Below are positions 14,087 to 64,000 of a stretch of DNA of 64,000 nucleotides, in pieces. The notes under the pieces are model-generated. The model did not search any database, was not told the origin of the DNA, and saw only the letters and a list, made by a program, of their open reading frames with translations. The stretch covers positions 12,453,403 to 12,517,402 of the forward strand of contig OZ012686.1 in assembly GCA_963942565.1 (NCBI GenBank), read 5' to 3'. This DNA is from Maea johnstoni. Taxonomy: Eukaryota; Annelida; Polychaeta; Spionida; Magelonidae. Each line of letters opens with the position of its first letter. The stretch's first letter is position 1. The position numbers and the translations under genes were made by a program.

Positions 14087-14565
14087 CATCCCAATCCCGG
14101 GGGGGAGGGGGGGGACTCAGGTACAGAGGGGGGCCGCACCCGCGTTACGTATTTCACGGAAGAAGGGGTCTTTTTTAAGACCTCCGCATGTCCGCGATTT
14201 TGTAAAGGAAGGGTACTTTTTTGTACCCAAGTACGAATTATGGGGGGTGAAAATCCCCTTACAATCCACGAAATATACGCGGCCGCCGACTGACTCCCGA
14301 AGTGACTGAGCTTCCGAGTCTGCTGCCGCTAAACATGCAGAGAATTATATCATCAAAAGTCAAAATACGTGTTCCCGTTCATCCAATGTCAGTGTTCTAA
14401 TAAAAGAAGGGGTGTTTTTTACTTGAAAAAGTCAGCGTTTTTTATAAATAAGGAGGATTTTTTGGCTTGAAATCAGTGCTTTAGGGGTATCTTCAAATTT
14501 TGATAACGAGCTTATGTACCCCCCTAAATACCGAAGTGCCCCCCCCCCCGGAATCCCAATCAATG
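14087..14565. repeat. Element with G-run and C-run ends
   Basis: Begins CCAATCCCGGGGGGGAGG and ends CCCCCCCCCGGAATCCC, which are approximate inverted repeats. The inside has repeated AAGGGGT..TTTTT blocks. Looks like a MITE of about 480 bp; superfamily not assigned. Confidence 0.45.
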
Positions 14566-15239
14566 TGCAATAATATGAACGTGCGTTGCATTAAAATCGC
14601 CTCATTTTGTAATACCCCTTGGTATTTGTACTAAAAAATCATCCCTTAATGTAATGCCACAGACTTCTGTGATAAAATAACCACATACGTGAAATACACC
14701 CAGAGCTGGCATAAAGAGTGTTGTTTATTAGGTTGTTTACGTGAAAATAGATAATGGTGTTTATAAAAACATAATAGACATAGGTGACGTGCACATAAAG
14801 GGGCTTCAGTGGGGTCTTAAATAGTGTATTCCGACTTCCCTAGAATACAGCTTGTATTTGTTCATTATATCAGAGAGACCATATAATGCATAGTAGAGCA
14901 CGTAGACACTGACCCAACCTGCTGGAAACCATAACATCAAACTTCTGAATAGTGCAGAACAAATGAAAATATTGATTTAAAAATAAAAGGAAAATTACAA
15001 CATCCAAACGTTTTTATTTGAAGACCGAATTATGCAACAGTAAGGTTTTTGAAGTCTAATATGGGTTTATATGTAAGCATACCCTAAAGTAACACCAGAC
15101 ACTAGTGATGACCAGATGCCTAGTACAGACAGGACAGCAAGTTTAAAAACTTACATACCTAGTCATATGGTCCATGAATGAGCATGCTTAATTATCCTGT
15201 ATACCATGTTAGTTTTTCACTTTTAAAGTAATACTCTTG

Positions 15240-15512
15240 ACTACCAGTTGCCTTTGATACGCAGTACGATTTCTGGTGTTGATTAAACATGGAAATTTGC
15301 ATGTAAACATGTAGGAAGGGACCGGGACTCTCCAATCTGTACGGTTAAGATGAAAATCTGGATTATACAGGTCCTAAATATGCGGAGTTGCCTGTACTAG
15401 CATAGGGATCAGATGTCAAAATAATTGTGCACAGTTTAATAGATGACACTCCAGGGGTGGTCAAAGTATGCATAAATTAAAATACCACAATAGTAACACG
15501 GAATACAGTATA
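15240..15512. repeat. TACTGTATACCGTG-type MITE, one end truncated
   Basis: Shares TTGCCTTTGATACGCAG, GGGATCAG.TGTC and the end AACACGGAATACAGTA with the complete copy at 50458-50991. Confidence 0.55.
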
Positions 15513-15649
15513 TTGCCCAGGCAACCAGGAAAGCTCAAATAAACCAGATAACTGGTAGGTAGCAGATGACCAGTCAACTGGTGCAGGAATTAAATGCTTT
15601 TACTGCATCTAAGAAAAAACAACAAAAACAGATATACATGAGTGTTTGC

Positions 15650-15660
15650 TTTATTTTATT
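15650..15660 (-). terminator. Candidate poly(A) signal of the ryanodine receptor gene
   Basis: Two overlapping minus-strand AATAAA hexamers (TTTATT on the plus strand at 15650 and 15655) are the first canonical ones downstream of the stop codon. They imply a 3' UTR of about 1.63 kb. The stretch 15613-17289 is free of the MITEs that crowd the introns, which fits a UTR. 3' end data would be needed to confirm. Confidence 0.3.
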
Positions 15661-17289
15661 TCTTTTGTTAAATAGTTCCTTTTTGCTCAATGAGCATAGG
15701 GTTATAAATTACATCAGTAACAATCCTACTGCGCTCAAGTAAGTTGGGAAATGTTCATCGTTGACAGCGTCAAAACACTGCCAATGGTCAACCTACCACC
15801 TACAAATGGAAGACAGATGTTTGCATATAAACTGTACAGTGTGGCCAGCAGTGGAAGGGTGCAGGTCCCATGGCAAAAAGCAGAACAATGTTGTCTATTT
15901 TTTTCGTCCCTGCCCCCTTAAAAAGTTAGAAAAGTAACAATCCTTGCAGTAAAAATATCCCTCCCTCCCCCCTCCATGTATCGGTAAATAATACCTACAG
16001 GCCCGCAGTTCTGCTGCCTTATAAGGACATAATGCCTTTATAAGGGCAACAATGGAGGCGTGAAGAATGCATATAGTCTTTAACAACAAGTGCAAAACAT
16101 AATCGACAATAAAATCAAATTGACTGAACAAGATACTTGGAGAGAGGGTCATAATAACATGGGCATCTCAAACGATGCGTAAAATCTCATTTTATCGCTT
16201 CCGGTTCTCCCTATCCCCAACTCAGCACATAGAGGGTCTGACAAAAACAGTGCACAATTTACTGATGTGACGAAGATTTCAAAAACATTACAAGAAAACA
16301 TGTTGGTAAAAATACCAAAAAACAAAAACTTCGGTGAACTTTTTTGCTAAAAAGTTGTTTACCTTAAAGCTACATTTGCCATATTTGTCAGGAACATCTG
16401 TGGACTGTGGCTGAGATGAGATTCATAAAAGCTTTTCCTCCAAACACACACAACTACGTTATCAAAGGCAGGAATAAATATGCTATCCATATAATCCAAA
16501 AAAAACATCTATATTTATAGCTGGACTCGTATCCAAAATGGCTGTTGCTTAGAAAACAAAACAAACATTGGTAAACACTATCGTAAATGGTGAAATTTGA
16601 TAAAACAACAATAGGAGTCAAAACCTATTGTGTTAACTAGAAAATGACTGCTAAAGAATTCGAACAAACCCCGAAAATTATTAGCTACATTAAATATACA
16701 GCGGTGTCTCACTCAAGGAGTCCAGCATTCGGAGAATATAAATAGGTCAAGGACGTTTGAAGGTCAAATCAGCAGACTAGACACGTGTTATTACGGAAGT
16801 GCTCGATGGTTCTAAAACCATAAATCTATAAATAGCACAGCTTATATTCGCTTTACACTGCCTTCTTTTCAAGAACGATAATTAATTAAGTGTCTGAGAC
16901 TTTGCTTCACTCGTCTTTGTCTTAGAGTCTTACAATCTATCTATCCAGGGAGATTGGATCTCGTAAGCTTAAAAGGTACTAAAAGGGTTATCAAAAAATT
17001 ATCCCAATCAACGGTTGTCGTTCTCAGACTTTCTTCCTCTCTCCCTCGAATTCTACAACTTTCACATCATTTCAAAAAGTCACAGTTGCACTCATCCAGT
17101 TTTCACTGTATAAAAAAGTTGCGGAACTGAGTGATGTACGAAAATTGTTCATTTCAAAGACAATGTAAGCAGTGAGCTAGTACAGGGTACCCCATCGTGT
17201 AGCTTGTAGCCCACTGTGTAGCAAAGTCAAATACGGTTTTGTCGAAAGTGCGAGAAGCCAGTTGTCTCTCTTCGCCACCAGGTGGCGTT

Positions 17290-54571
<37,282 letters not shown>

Positions 54572-54850
54572 CTGTAATACACACAAAAACACAATCAGAA
54601 AATGACAAACAGACTGTTAAACATTGTAGAAGATGCCATGCATTTTCACAATAATACACCTGAATTCTACATCACCACCAAAACTCCTTAAACTGATATG
54701 CATTACACTTTTTAAGATTACTTTAAACGTTCTACCTTTTCTAGTCATTTGTAAATGTAATTTCAAAATTGATACCTAATTTGATGATTGGAAATCAGTT
54801 TATTGAATTTGAATTATGAGGCATGCAATTAGAAGGATATATAAATATAA

Positions 54851-54985
<135 letters not shown>

Positions 54986-57284
54986 TGCATGTAAGTTTTT
55001 ATTTGGCTAGTAGGGAGTACATTCTCCAAGTTCAGCATCAGCCAAGAAGTTCAGCGCAGATTGGTATATTGGGGAAAACTAAAAACACCCAATCCATGGT
55101 TTGGATTTTACCAATATCAATTAAAAACATGAATAATACTAGCATTTGTTCCCAGTGCACATGATAATTGTTTGGGGGGGGGGGGGGGGGGGGGGGGGGT
55201 GGGGTTGGTGCAGAAGAAAGGTCATGTTTAGATACAAAAATAACAGGTTATTTGCCATATGTGTTTTGAGTGCTGTAACCTGATTGTTTCCAATGGTGGG
55301 GAGTGAGGGAGGGTAGTTTTAGGAATAGATATCCTTGGAGAATTGTCTGCCCCTAAATGTAGTCACTGTGATCTAATTAATCTTCAAAAAACTATAAATT
55401 AACTCATTCATGCCCATAGTTTCCCAGTGCTCTCAGTTTTGCTAAGATTTCTTTTAAGAGAAATAAATGATAAACAATTAAGGTAAAATTACTTGCAGTG
55501 GTAGAACAACTTTTAACCCTTACCATTTTTATCACAAAAATAGTGGTCTAGAAAGATGGGTCCTATCCAAATGTAGTTGGGAATTCCCAGCAATGCCTAA
55601 GACAATACTAAGAAAATGCAAAGATTTTCTTGTAAGTCTTATCAACTTTTTTGTAGGGTAAATTGATTGTAGTTTTGACAGACCACTGGCGTTACCCTGA
55701 GCATGAATGGGTTCAATGAGTGCACAAATTCATCCTCAGTCAAGACATGTCCGACACACATATGACCTAGAACAGTACGAGGGTTAATATCTCTGGAATA
55801 AAACGGCATTCAACAATCAAATGCATGTCTATGTACTCTATGTACACTTCATACTGCCCTAAAACTGAAAAATGGAAACCATTTTGTTAGATAATGATGA
55901 AATAAAAAACTAAAAATGTGATGGCAATGCTGACTAAGTGGTTATCATTGGCCAGTGAGATTCCAAATTATAAATTTCAACATAAATGTCTGATGCCAAA
56001 TTGTAATGGGGATTATTGGCCAAAATCTAGTACCAAGTTGTTCATGATTGACAATCTTACATTTTTTTTGTCAATCATAGTTATGTGACATATCAAAATG
56101 AACCTTAAATTAAGCACAACATTCAGAGAGGTAATTGTCAAACTTTCGTGCTGTATAGGGGTACTTATAATTGATGAGCCAGTCTCTTTTTAAAATGAAT
56201 TTAATAGTCTCACATACATATATGTGTGCATGGTTCTATAGATTAGGTTATCACAAATGCATATATGCATGTGTAACATTAGAAGGATTAAGAGACAGAA
56301 ATATCCATTTACAATACATTGCTGAAATATTTATGTTGTGTGGCTATCTATTTTAGTGACTTCATAATTTCCACCTTATTTCTTACTTTAAATATTGTTA
56401 TACATCAAAATGGTGATTTCTCTTTTTTGATAAGTTCTTCCTAGTCTGAAACGTAATAAGTCAAAAAAAAAGTGTGATTTTATTTTGTGTGGGGAACCAC
56501 TTAGTCAGCAAAGGCCCTGGCAGCTACAAGTTCTGTCTAGAGCAGGCAGATCTGTTCTATGGCATGACGGCATGATTACGAGAATGAGAGAGAGAGAGAG
56601 AAGAAGAGAGAGAGATAGAGAGAAAGAAAAGGAGCGCAAGAGGCTCAATGGGAAATGAATACATTACACCAAGTCCAGATACAACACTGGAGGAAGGACC
56701 CTGAAAATAAGAAGCTTGACCAACTGACTAGGCAACGAAATATACATCATAGGAGAGAAATAGTAGGGTGTTGCATGTGTACCTTACTTCTGACCATGAA
56801 AACCTTACCAATTAACCTTGGAATCTCTAGGAATTCCTAAGATTTTCCAAGGAAAATCTGAGATTCCCTAGAATTCTCAGCAACGAAATATACATCATAG
56901 GTAAAAATATTAGGGCATGGTATGTGTACCTTACTTCTGACCAAGCATTCCTTACCAAATGAATCTAAGAATACCAAGAAATTCCTGAGATTTTCCCAGG
57001 AAAATTTTTTAATCCTTAAATTTTCAGCTACGAAATACATTAAAGGAGAAAAATAGTAGGGCGTGGCATGTAATTTACTTCTGACCATGAAACCCTTACC
57101 AAATGAAACTTGAAATATACCAAGGAATTCCTAAGATTTTACTTGAGAAATCTTAGATTTCCTAAATAAAGTCTCAGCTACATTCAGTAAGGGAAACTCA
57201 ATAGCACTATTGAGAATATAGTCAGTGGCAAAACCTTAGACTACTTGCATATTGGGGTACACCCAACAATCATATGGTGAGTCA
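54986..57284 (-). other. RyR intron or upstream region, repeats and AT-rich DNA
   Basis: A run of about 25 G near 55175, a CCCATT-family relic near 55400-55712, a GAGAGA run near 56585-56630, and three ~130-bp copies of a GGAATTCCTAAGATTTTCC repeat (56815-57180) with CAGC[A/T]ACGAAATATACAT. No exon recognised. Confidence 0.5.
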
Positions 57285-57496
57285 TTAACCCTTATGCTGC
57301 TGGTGGCTAATTTGGCAAATACAAAATAATACAAAAATCCTGAAAAATCCCCGAAACCCTGGCATATGGGTACTCATATGAAAGTACTCAGTGAGAGCTA
57401 TCTTATGAGTACCAACATGACAGGGTTTAGATGATTTTCAAAAATCTTTGTGTGCTTGTGCTTTGGACAAAAGTAGCCTCAGCATTGGAAGGGTTA
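57285..57496. repeat. TTAA-site MITE, CCCTTA family, full length
   Basis: TTAACCCTTATGCTGCTGG to GCATTGGAAGGGTTA. Confidence 0.8.
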
Positions 57497-57499
57497 GGA

Positions 57500-59454
57500 G
57501 GGAACCAAGAGTCTTATCAAATAAAGCAAGGAATACCCTGAAACTCCAGGATAGTACTAGGAAAATGCCTTCGATTTGGAGAGGGAGTTTATGGTGGCCA
57601 GAAGCATGGCAAGTTTTGGCATGGCATACATTATAAAAATGATTTTATGTCAAAAGCCTCCAGAAAGTTGTGTTTCAAGTAACAGATCAGAGAAAATGGG
57701 TAAGGTACCGTAGGAATATCTTTTTCAACCTTTTTTGATTTTATAACAAATCTTATAGCATTATAGTTACTGTAAAATGACTATAATTGGGTAATTTCAA
57801 AATAGAATGAAGAGACTATAATGTTTCACCTTATCCCATGCAGCCTGGGGTTATACCTGAAAAACACTTTTCTTTCTTAGGCCTCATAGTAAATTCACTC
57901 TACTCTTAGCTATATGTAAGACCTAAGTGCTATAGTGGTGCCCGATTGTTTCATTTCAACCTTTACGTACCAACAAACATGCTTTGTATTTATACAAGTA
58001 GCTCGTCACACCTTTTGAAGCCTCCATCACACAATGATGAGACAATGGAACACTTGGACACCCCTCTTTTGGTATGTAGATGAACTACATACATTCTAAC
58101 ATCTAATTTATGATATGCTGTATATTTGTGTATGAATACTCAGTCAGAAAATACCAGACAGTATATTATACTCTAATCTATTCAATAAGCAAGCAATCTA
58201 TAAAATAGGGGGAAAAGTGCAGAATTTTGGCATATCAAATAATATCTATATCAACGTTATTGTATTCAAAACACATATTACAATGATATTTCAAACATTT
58301 TATTAGCTAGGCTATAAAATGTTCGGAGATGCATATTTGTCTGCATCCGAACAAGGAAACTGCAAGACTTGACTCTTTTATACATTTAATCAAAGTACAT
58401 CCAGGAGACTGTCAGTCACAGAGTAAAGAAAATATCTATTGTTTCCATAAAAATCCTATGCCCCTCCTGTGAGATATGGGTTAATTAACAACTTCTTGGC
58501 CTCAGCAGCCTAAACATGATATCTTTCAGGGATATTTGGTAAAATACTTGAAAGAGAAATGTCAATCTCAATAACCAATCGACAACTCGCCTTCAAATAT
58601 TTTCAAGACTCAGTCTCTATTCTAAAGATACTAAAAAAGGTATCATATACCCTGATAATAAACCTTTTACTACCCAGATTATATACCTTTTAAAAAATTT
58701 AAGGCAGGAATTTTAGGACAATCATCTCTGAGGCATCATGTGCAGTGATTAGGTCTAAAAGTGTTGTTTCCTGTAACAGTCCAATAAAAATAGGGTAGGT
58801 AAGAAGTTATTTTTTTCTTTTGGATTATTTTTTTTTTTTAATGTGTGATTCATGCCTGTTTTATGTTGATTGGGAGTTGTTAGAATGACAGGAAACAAAC
58901 AACTTTTTAGGCCTTACAACCTATAACATTATATTGCTTACATACAGTACATCTACACAAGACAGTGGCAAGACAGAGACAATATTTCAATGCTTCATAA
59001 CACACAGACAAAATTAACCAAACAAAAATTATGAGGTCAAAATATACAAAACTATTTCTGGAGTTTGCCAATTTGATTCAGTTGAGCACTCAAGATTAAT
59101 AAATTTGCAGTTACAGTAAAATTCAGATTGCTCCAACAAGTTTAATTTTTTCATCACTGATCCAGACTATGCTAAACCGAATTCATGTTTTAAAAAAATA
59201 TTTTCTCAACTTTGAAATAGTATAAAGTATTTAATCAAAAATTTTGTATATCCCCATCCCCAATACCCTTAAAAAAATAAGTACCAAAATTGTAGAAAAA
59301 GTAATCTACCAATTCTTTCTGAGATGAATTTAGTTGATTTTGTTGCTGTTATGGTCAAGCCAGCATGGGCTCATGGGCATGCATGCGGTAAATAATGAAA
59401 GACCTCAGGTTAGCTGTTGAGTATGTGAGATACCTAAGATGCGGTTATAGGCTA
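57500..59454. other. Non-coding, probable RyR intron
   Basis: A CCCATT relic (58476-58680) and an AGGCCTAA-type MITE piece (58740-58920); nothing else recognised. Confidence 0.45.
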
Positions 59455-59595
59455 GTAACTGGCAACTCCAGTGACTTGCCCCAAGTCACTAACAACTTTC
59501 TCACTTGCCCCAGCCGGGATTCCGGCCTGGACAGGGTGAGAGGCAACTAGCAGTCAGTGGCAATGCCGTAGACCACTAGGCCATCCGGGCAGCAA
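59455..59595 (-). mobile_element. SINE family 1, tRNA-like head, minus orientation
   Basis: Antisense B box region GGGATTCCGGCCTGGAC and antisense A box CCACTAGGCCATCCGGGC. Body AAGTCACTAACAACTTTCTC. Confidence 0.75.
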
Positions 59596-60149
59596 AACTT
59601 GAGGAATATCACATATCACACGGTTTCTAAGAGGTCTATGTGGCTTGACTACCAGTACAGGAGACTACCTTCCACCAATCACAGGCCAAGAAGAATTTGA
59701 CTAAAATTTCCATACCCAAGACCCTTGAAGTAACAATTTATGGTTCGAGAGGCGCCATTAAGATCAATGATATAAAAGTACGTAGCTGAGACTTCCAGGA
59801 AAATCCTGGGAATTTCCTTGGAAAACCCTTGGCATTGCTTAGTGTTTTTTGGTAAGGAAAATATTACAACGAATTTTGTCAAAGCCAGTGTTTGGCGGAG
59901 AGCAGCAGTTGTGGTACCTATAGTCCAGTAGCCAGATCAAGAAAAGTGCTCTATTTTAGAAGTTAGGTTAACCCGAGAGCTAGAAAATTTCCGTTGGTAT
60001 CATGTTTTAGGCCCACACCTGGGGCATACCGCCAGGGTGGATGTAGACTTCAGAAGTGGTGCACATCTTTTTTACGGGGTCATGTCTTAGACACCCCACT
60101 ATATGTAGAAAGGCCCCAAAATGGTCAAAATAATAGGTATAGGGGTAGG

Positions 60150-63100
60150 AAAGCCACCCTAAAACAGTCATAACTCAGCTTAAACCAATCATAGGGATCA
60201 GTGTTTGGTATTAAAATGTTGGTATGAAAGAGAAGTATCTTTTGAAATAGTAAATACATAACCAACTCTATCCCATGATGTAATAAAGGTCATTCAAGGT
60301 CAAAATGGCTGCCAAATCAAGAATCTGGGATTTTCCGATATTTTATAGTTTCCGTTTATAAACTTCTCAGTTTTTTTGACGGTATGTATTTCTTTTTTGT
60401 AGCCACTTTTTCTGAAGGAATGTCTTTTAATGGAATTGTTGAACATTTTAGAAAGTTCATTGACTAGAGTTTTAAGTCCAATTTTGAGCTGTAAGGTACA
60501 AAGTAGGGTACCAAGCCCACCTGGAGACCCCAAAAAGTGCCTAAAATGGTAAAAATTTGAAAATCAAAATGACTTTATCTTAAGTTTTATAAGTAGGAAG
60601 GGAGCAGATGATGTACCAAAACATCAGGTTTAATTTTCTCCTCAATCTGGAAGATTATGAAAAAATACTATTGAAATTAAGGGGTTGTTGAAGGTCAAAT
60701 AAAGGTCAAAATGCCATTTTTCCTCTAAAAATTTCAAATTTTGATCAAGAAATTTTGATGAAGTAGTTGTGTTTTGTCATTATTTAATTTCCAAACCAAG
60801 TTACCACAATGATTGACGGATAAATAATCTCATATATGGTCCAACAAATCATTTTTTACCATTTACCGGTGAAAATGAAGTAGTTTTAAGTCAATAAGGA
60901 GGTGTGGAAGGTGGCATTTGGCTATTCCATGCTTATAATAAGTGTTTACGAACGGATTGTGAGAAGGTGCTAGTATGGGACCACTGTTTAGGTCATAAAA
61001 GTTGTGAGCACCAAACAATATAGGCATTGTTTGGTATCAATTTTTTTGTTGTAAGACAGTCTTTCCATTCCATGCAACCAACCAAGGGTAAAGGTAAAGG
61101 TAAAGGTATTCGGTTTAGAGTCTTGTATCCACCGAAGTGCTCACACGACCTTCCTCCCCTAGCAGGCACTGTACACACGGAAACCATTTCAATCCCCCAG
61201 GGGATATTCCAGAGCAACTGGCAGCATATAGCGCACACACTCTAAGCACTGCCTTATTTATGCTAGGTACCCATTATACAGCTGGGTAGACTGAAGCAAT
61301 ATGGGATAAACTATGTTGCCCAAGAACAGACCAAAGTGCCCGAGGCGGCCGGGATTCGAACCAGCGACCCTCTGATTACCAATCCGACACCTAACCAACT
61401 GAGCTACTTTGTCCCCTAAGGGTAGGGTCTATTGTTGCGATACTAGAGGTCATTCAAGGTCAAACTAACCCCAATTTCATAATTTGAGGCATTTTGTCTT
61501 TGAATTTTCCATTAAACAGCTTATCATATTCTCCTAGAATACATATTTTATCCTTGAAATATTTTTAGGTGAGAAATAATTTTCAAAAAGGATTCTGAGA
61601 CATTTTCAGGCCATTTCAAGAGAAAGTCTGGACCAATTTGGAATATTTCAGGGCCAAAATTACAAATGTCTGGTTACGGGTGCACTCACATATTTAAGCG
61701 AAGCAGCAGAAAGTTGACATAACAGATCGAGTCATATCTTATGGTATGTCAGTTTTCATTTTCAGTAGGGAGAATAAGCCTTTTAACTTGCAGCATTATT
61801 TGCCCATTGTGCTTGTCATGTAAGATTATAAAGGCAGTGTAAAATATCTCTGAGATTTAAGGAAAAAATGAAGGTCAAATAAAGGTCAAAACATCATTTT
61901 TTCTCTAAAAAATTCAAATTTTGATGAAGAAATTTTGATGGAGTAGTTTGTGTTTTGTTATTACATAATATCCTAACCACATTACCACAATAATTGACTG
62001 ACAAGATACCTTAAATATGTTTTAGCAAAACATTTCTTCCTTTTACCTATGCAAATGAAGTAGTTTAAAGTCAATATGGAGGTGTGGAAGGTGGCATTTG
62101 GTTATTCCATGCATATAATAAGAGTTTACGAACAGGTTGTGAGAAGATGCTAGTATGGGACCACTGTTTAGGTCATAAAAGTTGTGAGCACCAAATATTA
62201 TAGGCATTGTTTGGTACCTAAATGTTTGTTGTAAGACAATCTTTCCATTCCATGCAAACAGCCTAGGGTAGGGTCTATAGTTGTGATACTAGAGGTCATT
62301 CAAGGTCAAACTAACCCCAATATCATGATTTAAGGCATTTTGTCTTTGGATTTTCCACTTAGCAGCTTATCAAATTCTCATAGAATACATATTTTATCCT
62401 GGAAATATTTTTAGGTGAGAAATATTTCTTAAAAAGGATTCTGAGACATTTTCAGGTCATTTCAAGAGAAAGTTTGAACCAATCTTGAATATTTAGGGGC
62501 CAAAATTACAAAATGCCTGATTACGGGTGCACTCAAATATTTAAGTGAAGCAGCAGAAAGTTGACAATAGATAGAGATTCATATCTTATGGCATGTCAGC
62601 TTTCATTTTTAATGGGGAGAATACGTCTTTTAACTTGCCTATTGTGTTTTCCTATGTAAGATTATAAAGGCAGTGTAAAATATTTTTGAGATTTAAGGAC
62701 AAAATGAAGGTCAAATAAAGGTCAAAACGTCCTTTTTTCTCTAAAAAGTTTAAATTTTGATGATGAAATTTTGATGAGGTACTTCTCTTTTGTCATTTCA
62801 TAATTTCTTAAGCATGTCACCACTTTAATTGACAGAAAAGTTACCTTAAATATGTTTTAACAAAAAAAGTTTACCCTTTACCCGTGAAAATGAAGTACTA
62901 GTTTCAAGGTAATATGCAGATGTGGAATGTGCTATTGGACAATTCATGCCTAATCGAGTTGTTAGCAAGTGCTAGTAACATATGGGACCACTGTTTAGGT
63001 CATAAAAGTTGTGAGCACCAAACATTATAGGCATCGTTTGCTATCAAAATGCTTGTTGTAAGACAATCTTTCCATTTCATGCAACTAGGCTAGTGTAGGG

Positions 63101-63540
63101 CATTTTGCTGTGATATGAGAGGTCATTCAAGGTCAAACTACCCCCAATTTCATGACTTAAGGCATTTTGTCTTTGAATTGCCTGTGTAGTATCTCATCAA
63201 ATTCTCCTAGAATACATATCTAATGATATCTTTTCCTGCAAATATTATTTTTAGGTGAGAAATGTCTTTTAAAAGAGAAACTCATGCCTTTTAAGGTTAT
63301 TTCAAGACAAAGTCTGTGCTAATCGTGAATATCTAGGCATCAAAATGACAAAATGCCTGATTTTAGGTGCACCCAAATATCAATTTAGCAGCAGAAAGTT
63401 GACACAACAGCCTTATCATATGGTACGTCAGCTTTCATTTTCAATTGGGCATATACGCCTTTTAACTTGCCAATTTGTGCTTGCCATGTAAGGTTAAAGA
63501 TAGCGTTAAATATTATTGAGATTTAAGGAAAAATGGAATG
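60150..63540. repeat. Tandem array of about 830-bp units
   Basis: The landmark GGGACCACTGTTTAGGTCAT falls at about 60978, 62158 and 62983. Spacing is about 845 bp after removing an inserted SINE, then 826 bp. AAATAAAGGTCAAAA (60695, 61876, 62711) and GAGGTCATTCAAGGTCAAAC show the same period. A more diverged unit lies near 60170-60690. No long reading frame. Units are diverged by small indels. Confidence 0.85.
61083..61424 (-). mobile_element. tRNA-derived SINE family 2 inserted in the tandem array
   Basis: Minus-strand head GGGACAAAGTAGCTCAGTTG GTTAGG with B box GGTTCGAATCC (61350-61416), a body of about 240 bp and a tail of TACCTT repeats (plus-strand AAAGGTAAAGGTAAAGG at 61086). AAGGGTA flanks both sides as a target duplication. 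The array copy near 62267 lacks it, which fixes the insertion boundaries. Confidence 0.85.
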
Positions 63541-64000
63541 TCAAACCAAGGTCAAAAGGTCACATAGAGCATTTTCGAATTTGAATATTCACGATTAGAA
63601 CGGACTTTGTCTTGAAATAACCTTAAAAGGCATGATTTTCTCTTTTAAAAGACATTTCTCACCTGAAAAAATATCATTAAATATGTATTCTAGGAGAACT
63701 TGATGAGATACTACACAGGCAATTCAAAGATAAAATGCCTTAAGTCATGAAATTAGGGGTAGTTTGACCTTGAATGACCTCTCATATCACAGCAAAATGC
63801 CCTACACTAGCCTAGTTGCATGAAATGGAAAGATTGTCTTACAACAAGCATTTTGATAGCAAACGATGCCTATAATGTTTGGTGCTCACAACTTTTATGA
63901 CCTAAACAGTGGTCCCATATGTTACTAGCACTTGCTAACAACTCGATTAGGCATGAATTGTCCAATAGCACATTCCACATCTGCATATTACCTTGAAACT
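62900..64000. repeat. Large inverted repeat running off the window
   Basis: 63583-64000 is the reverse complement of 62900-63335 with very few changes and about a 12-bp indel near 63670. The loop is about 250 bp. The last base of the window pairs with about 62900, so the true arm is longer. Confidence 0.9.

Noticed and set aside
13538-14157. Two minus-strand open frames of 85 and 95 residues
   Set aside because: No recognisable domain, no splice partners and repeat sequence at the edge; not supported as genes.
61341-61416. A tRNA-Thr gene on the minus strand
   Set aside because: Has tRNA-like D, anticodon and T arms, but the acceptor stem ends do not pair, and it heads a SINE with target duplication.

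Overview
This is animal nuclear DNA: AT-rich, with long introns, canonical GT/AG splice junctions, and dense microsatellites, short DNA transposons (MITEs) and SINEs. The encoded ryanodine receptor reads like a protostome RyR. A marine lophotrochozoan such as a mollusc, annelid or brachiopod is my best guess, but the sequence alone does not settle it.

The right-hand two thirds (about 15.6-54.6 kb, minus strand) carry the 3' part of one ryanodine receptor gene. I assembled 27 coding positions from 54571 down to a stop codon at 17290-17292. The exon lengths sum to 3663 bp, an exact multiple of three, giving 1220 residues with no break in frame. They cover the C-terminal solenoid, EF-hand pair, U-motif, divergent linker, S1-S6 with the GGGIGD filter, the zinc-binding C-terminal domain and the C-terminus. 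At two positions there are two homologous, equal-length exons in tandem that look mutually exclusive. One pair is the first EF-hand (44690-44769 or 44119-44198, both 80 bp). The other is the cytosolic end of S6 (23163-23227 or 22861-22925, both 65 bp). The 5' part of the gene lies beyond the right edge.

A second pattern runs through this gene. For many exons the exon edge, with its splice site and some flanking intron, has been copied once or several times into the adjacent intron. This makes small tandem arrays of exon tails with intact-looking splice donors (24.1-24.3, 31.0-31.4, 35.3-35.8, 37.5-38.2 and 38.5-38.8 kb). There are also single copies near 26.4, 30.2, 27.7 and 48.3 kb. The two complete exon duplications may be the useful end products of the same process.

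The left part (about 5.1-12.7 kb) holds two tandem two-exon genes on the minus strand. Each encodes a secreted protein of about 265 residues with a PAN/apple-like cysteine module followed by a domain I do not recognise. Between them lie two decayed LINE fragments. The rest is repeats: eight long (TA)n tracts, two MITE families with TTAA target sites, pogo-, hAT- and Harbinger-like MITEs, foldback elements and two tRNA-derived SINEs. From about 60.1 kb to the right edge is an array of units of about 830 bp that ends in a near-perfect inverted repeat.
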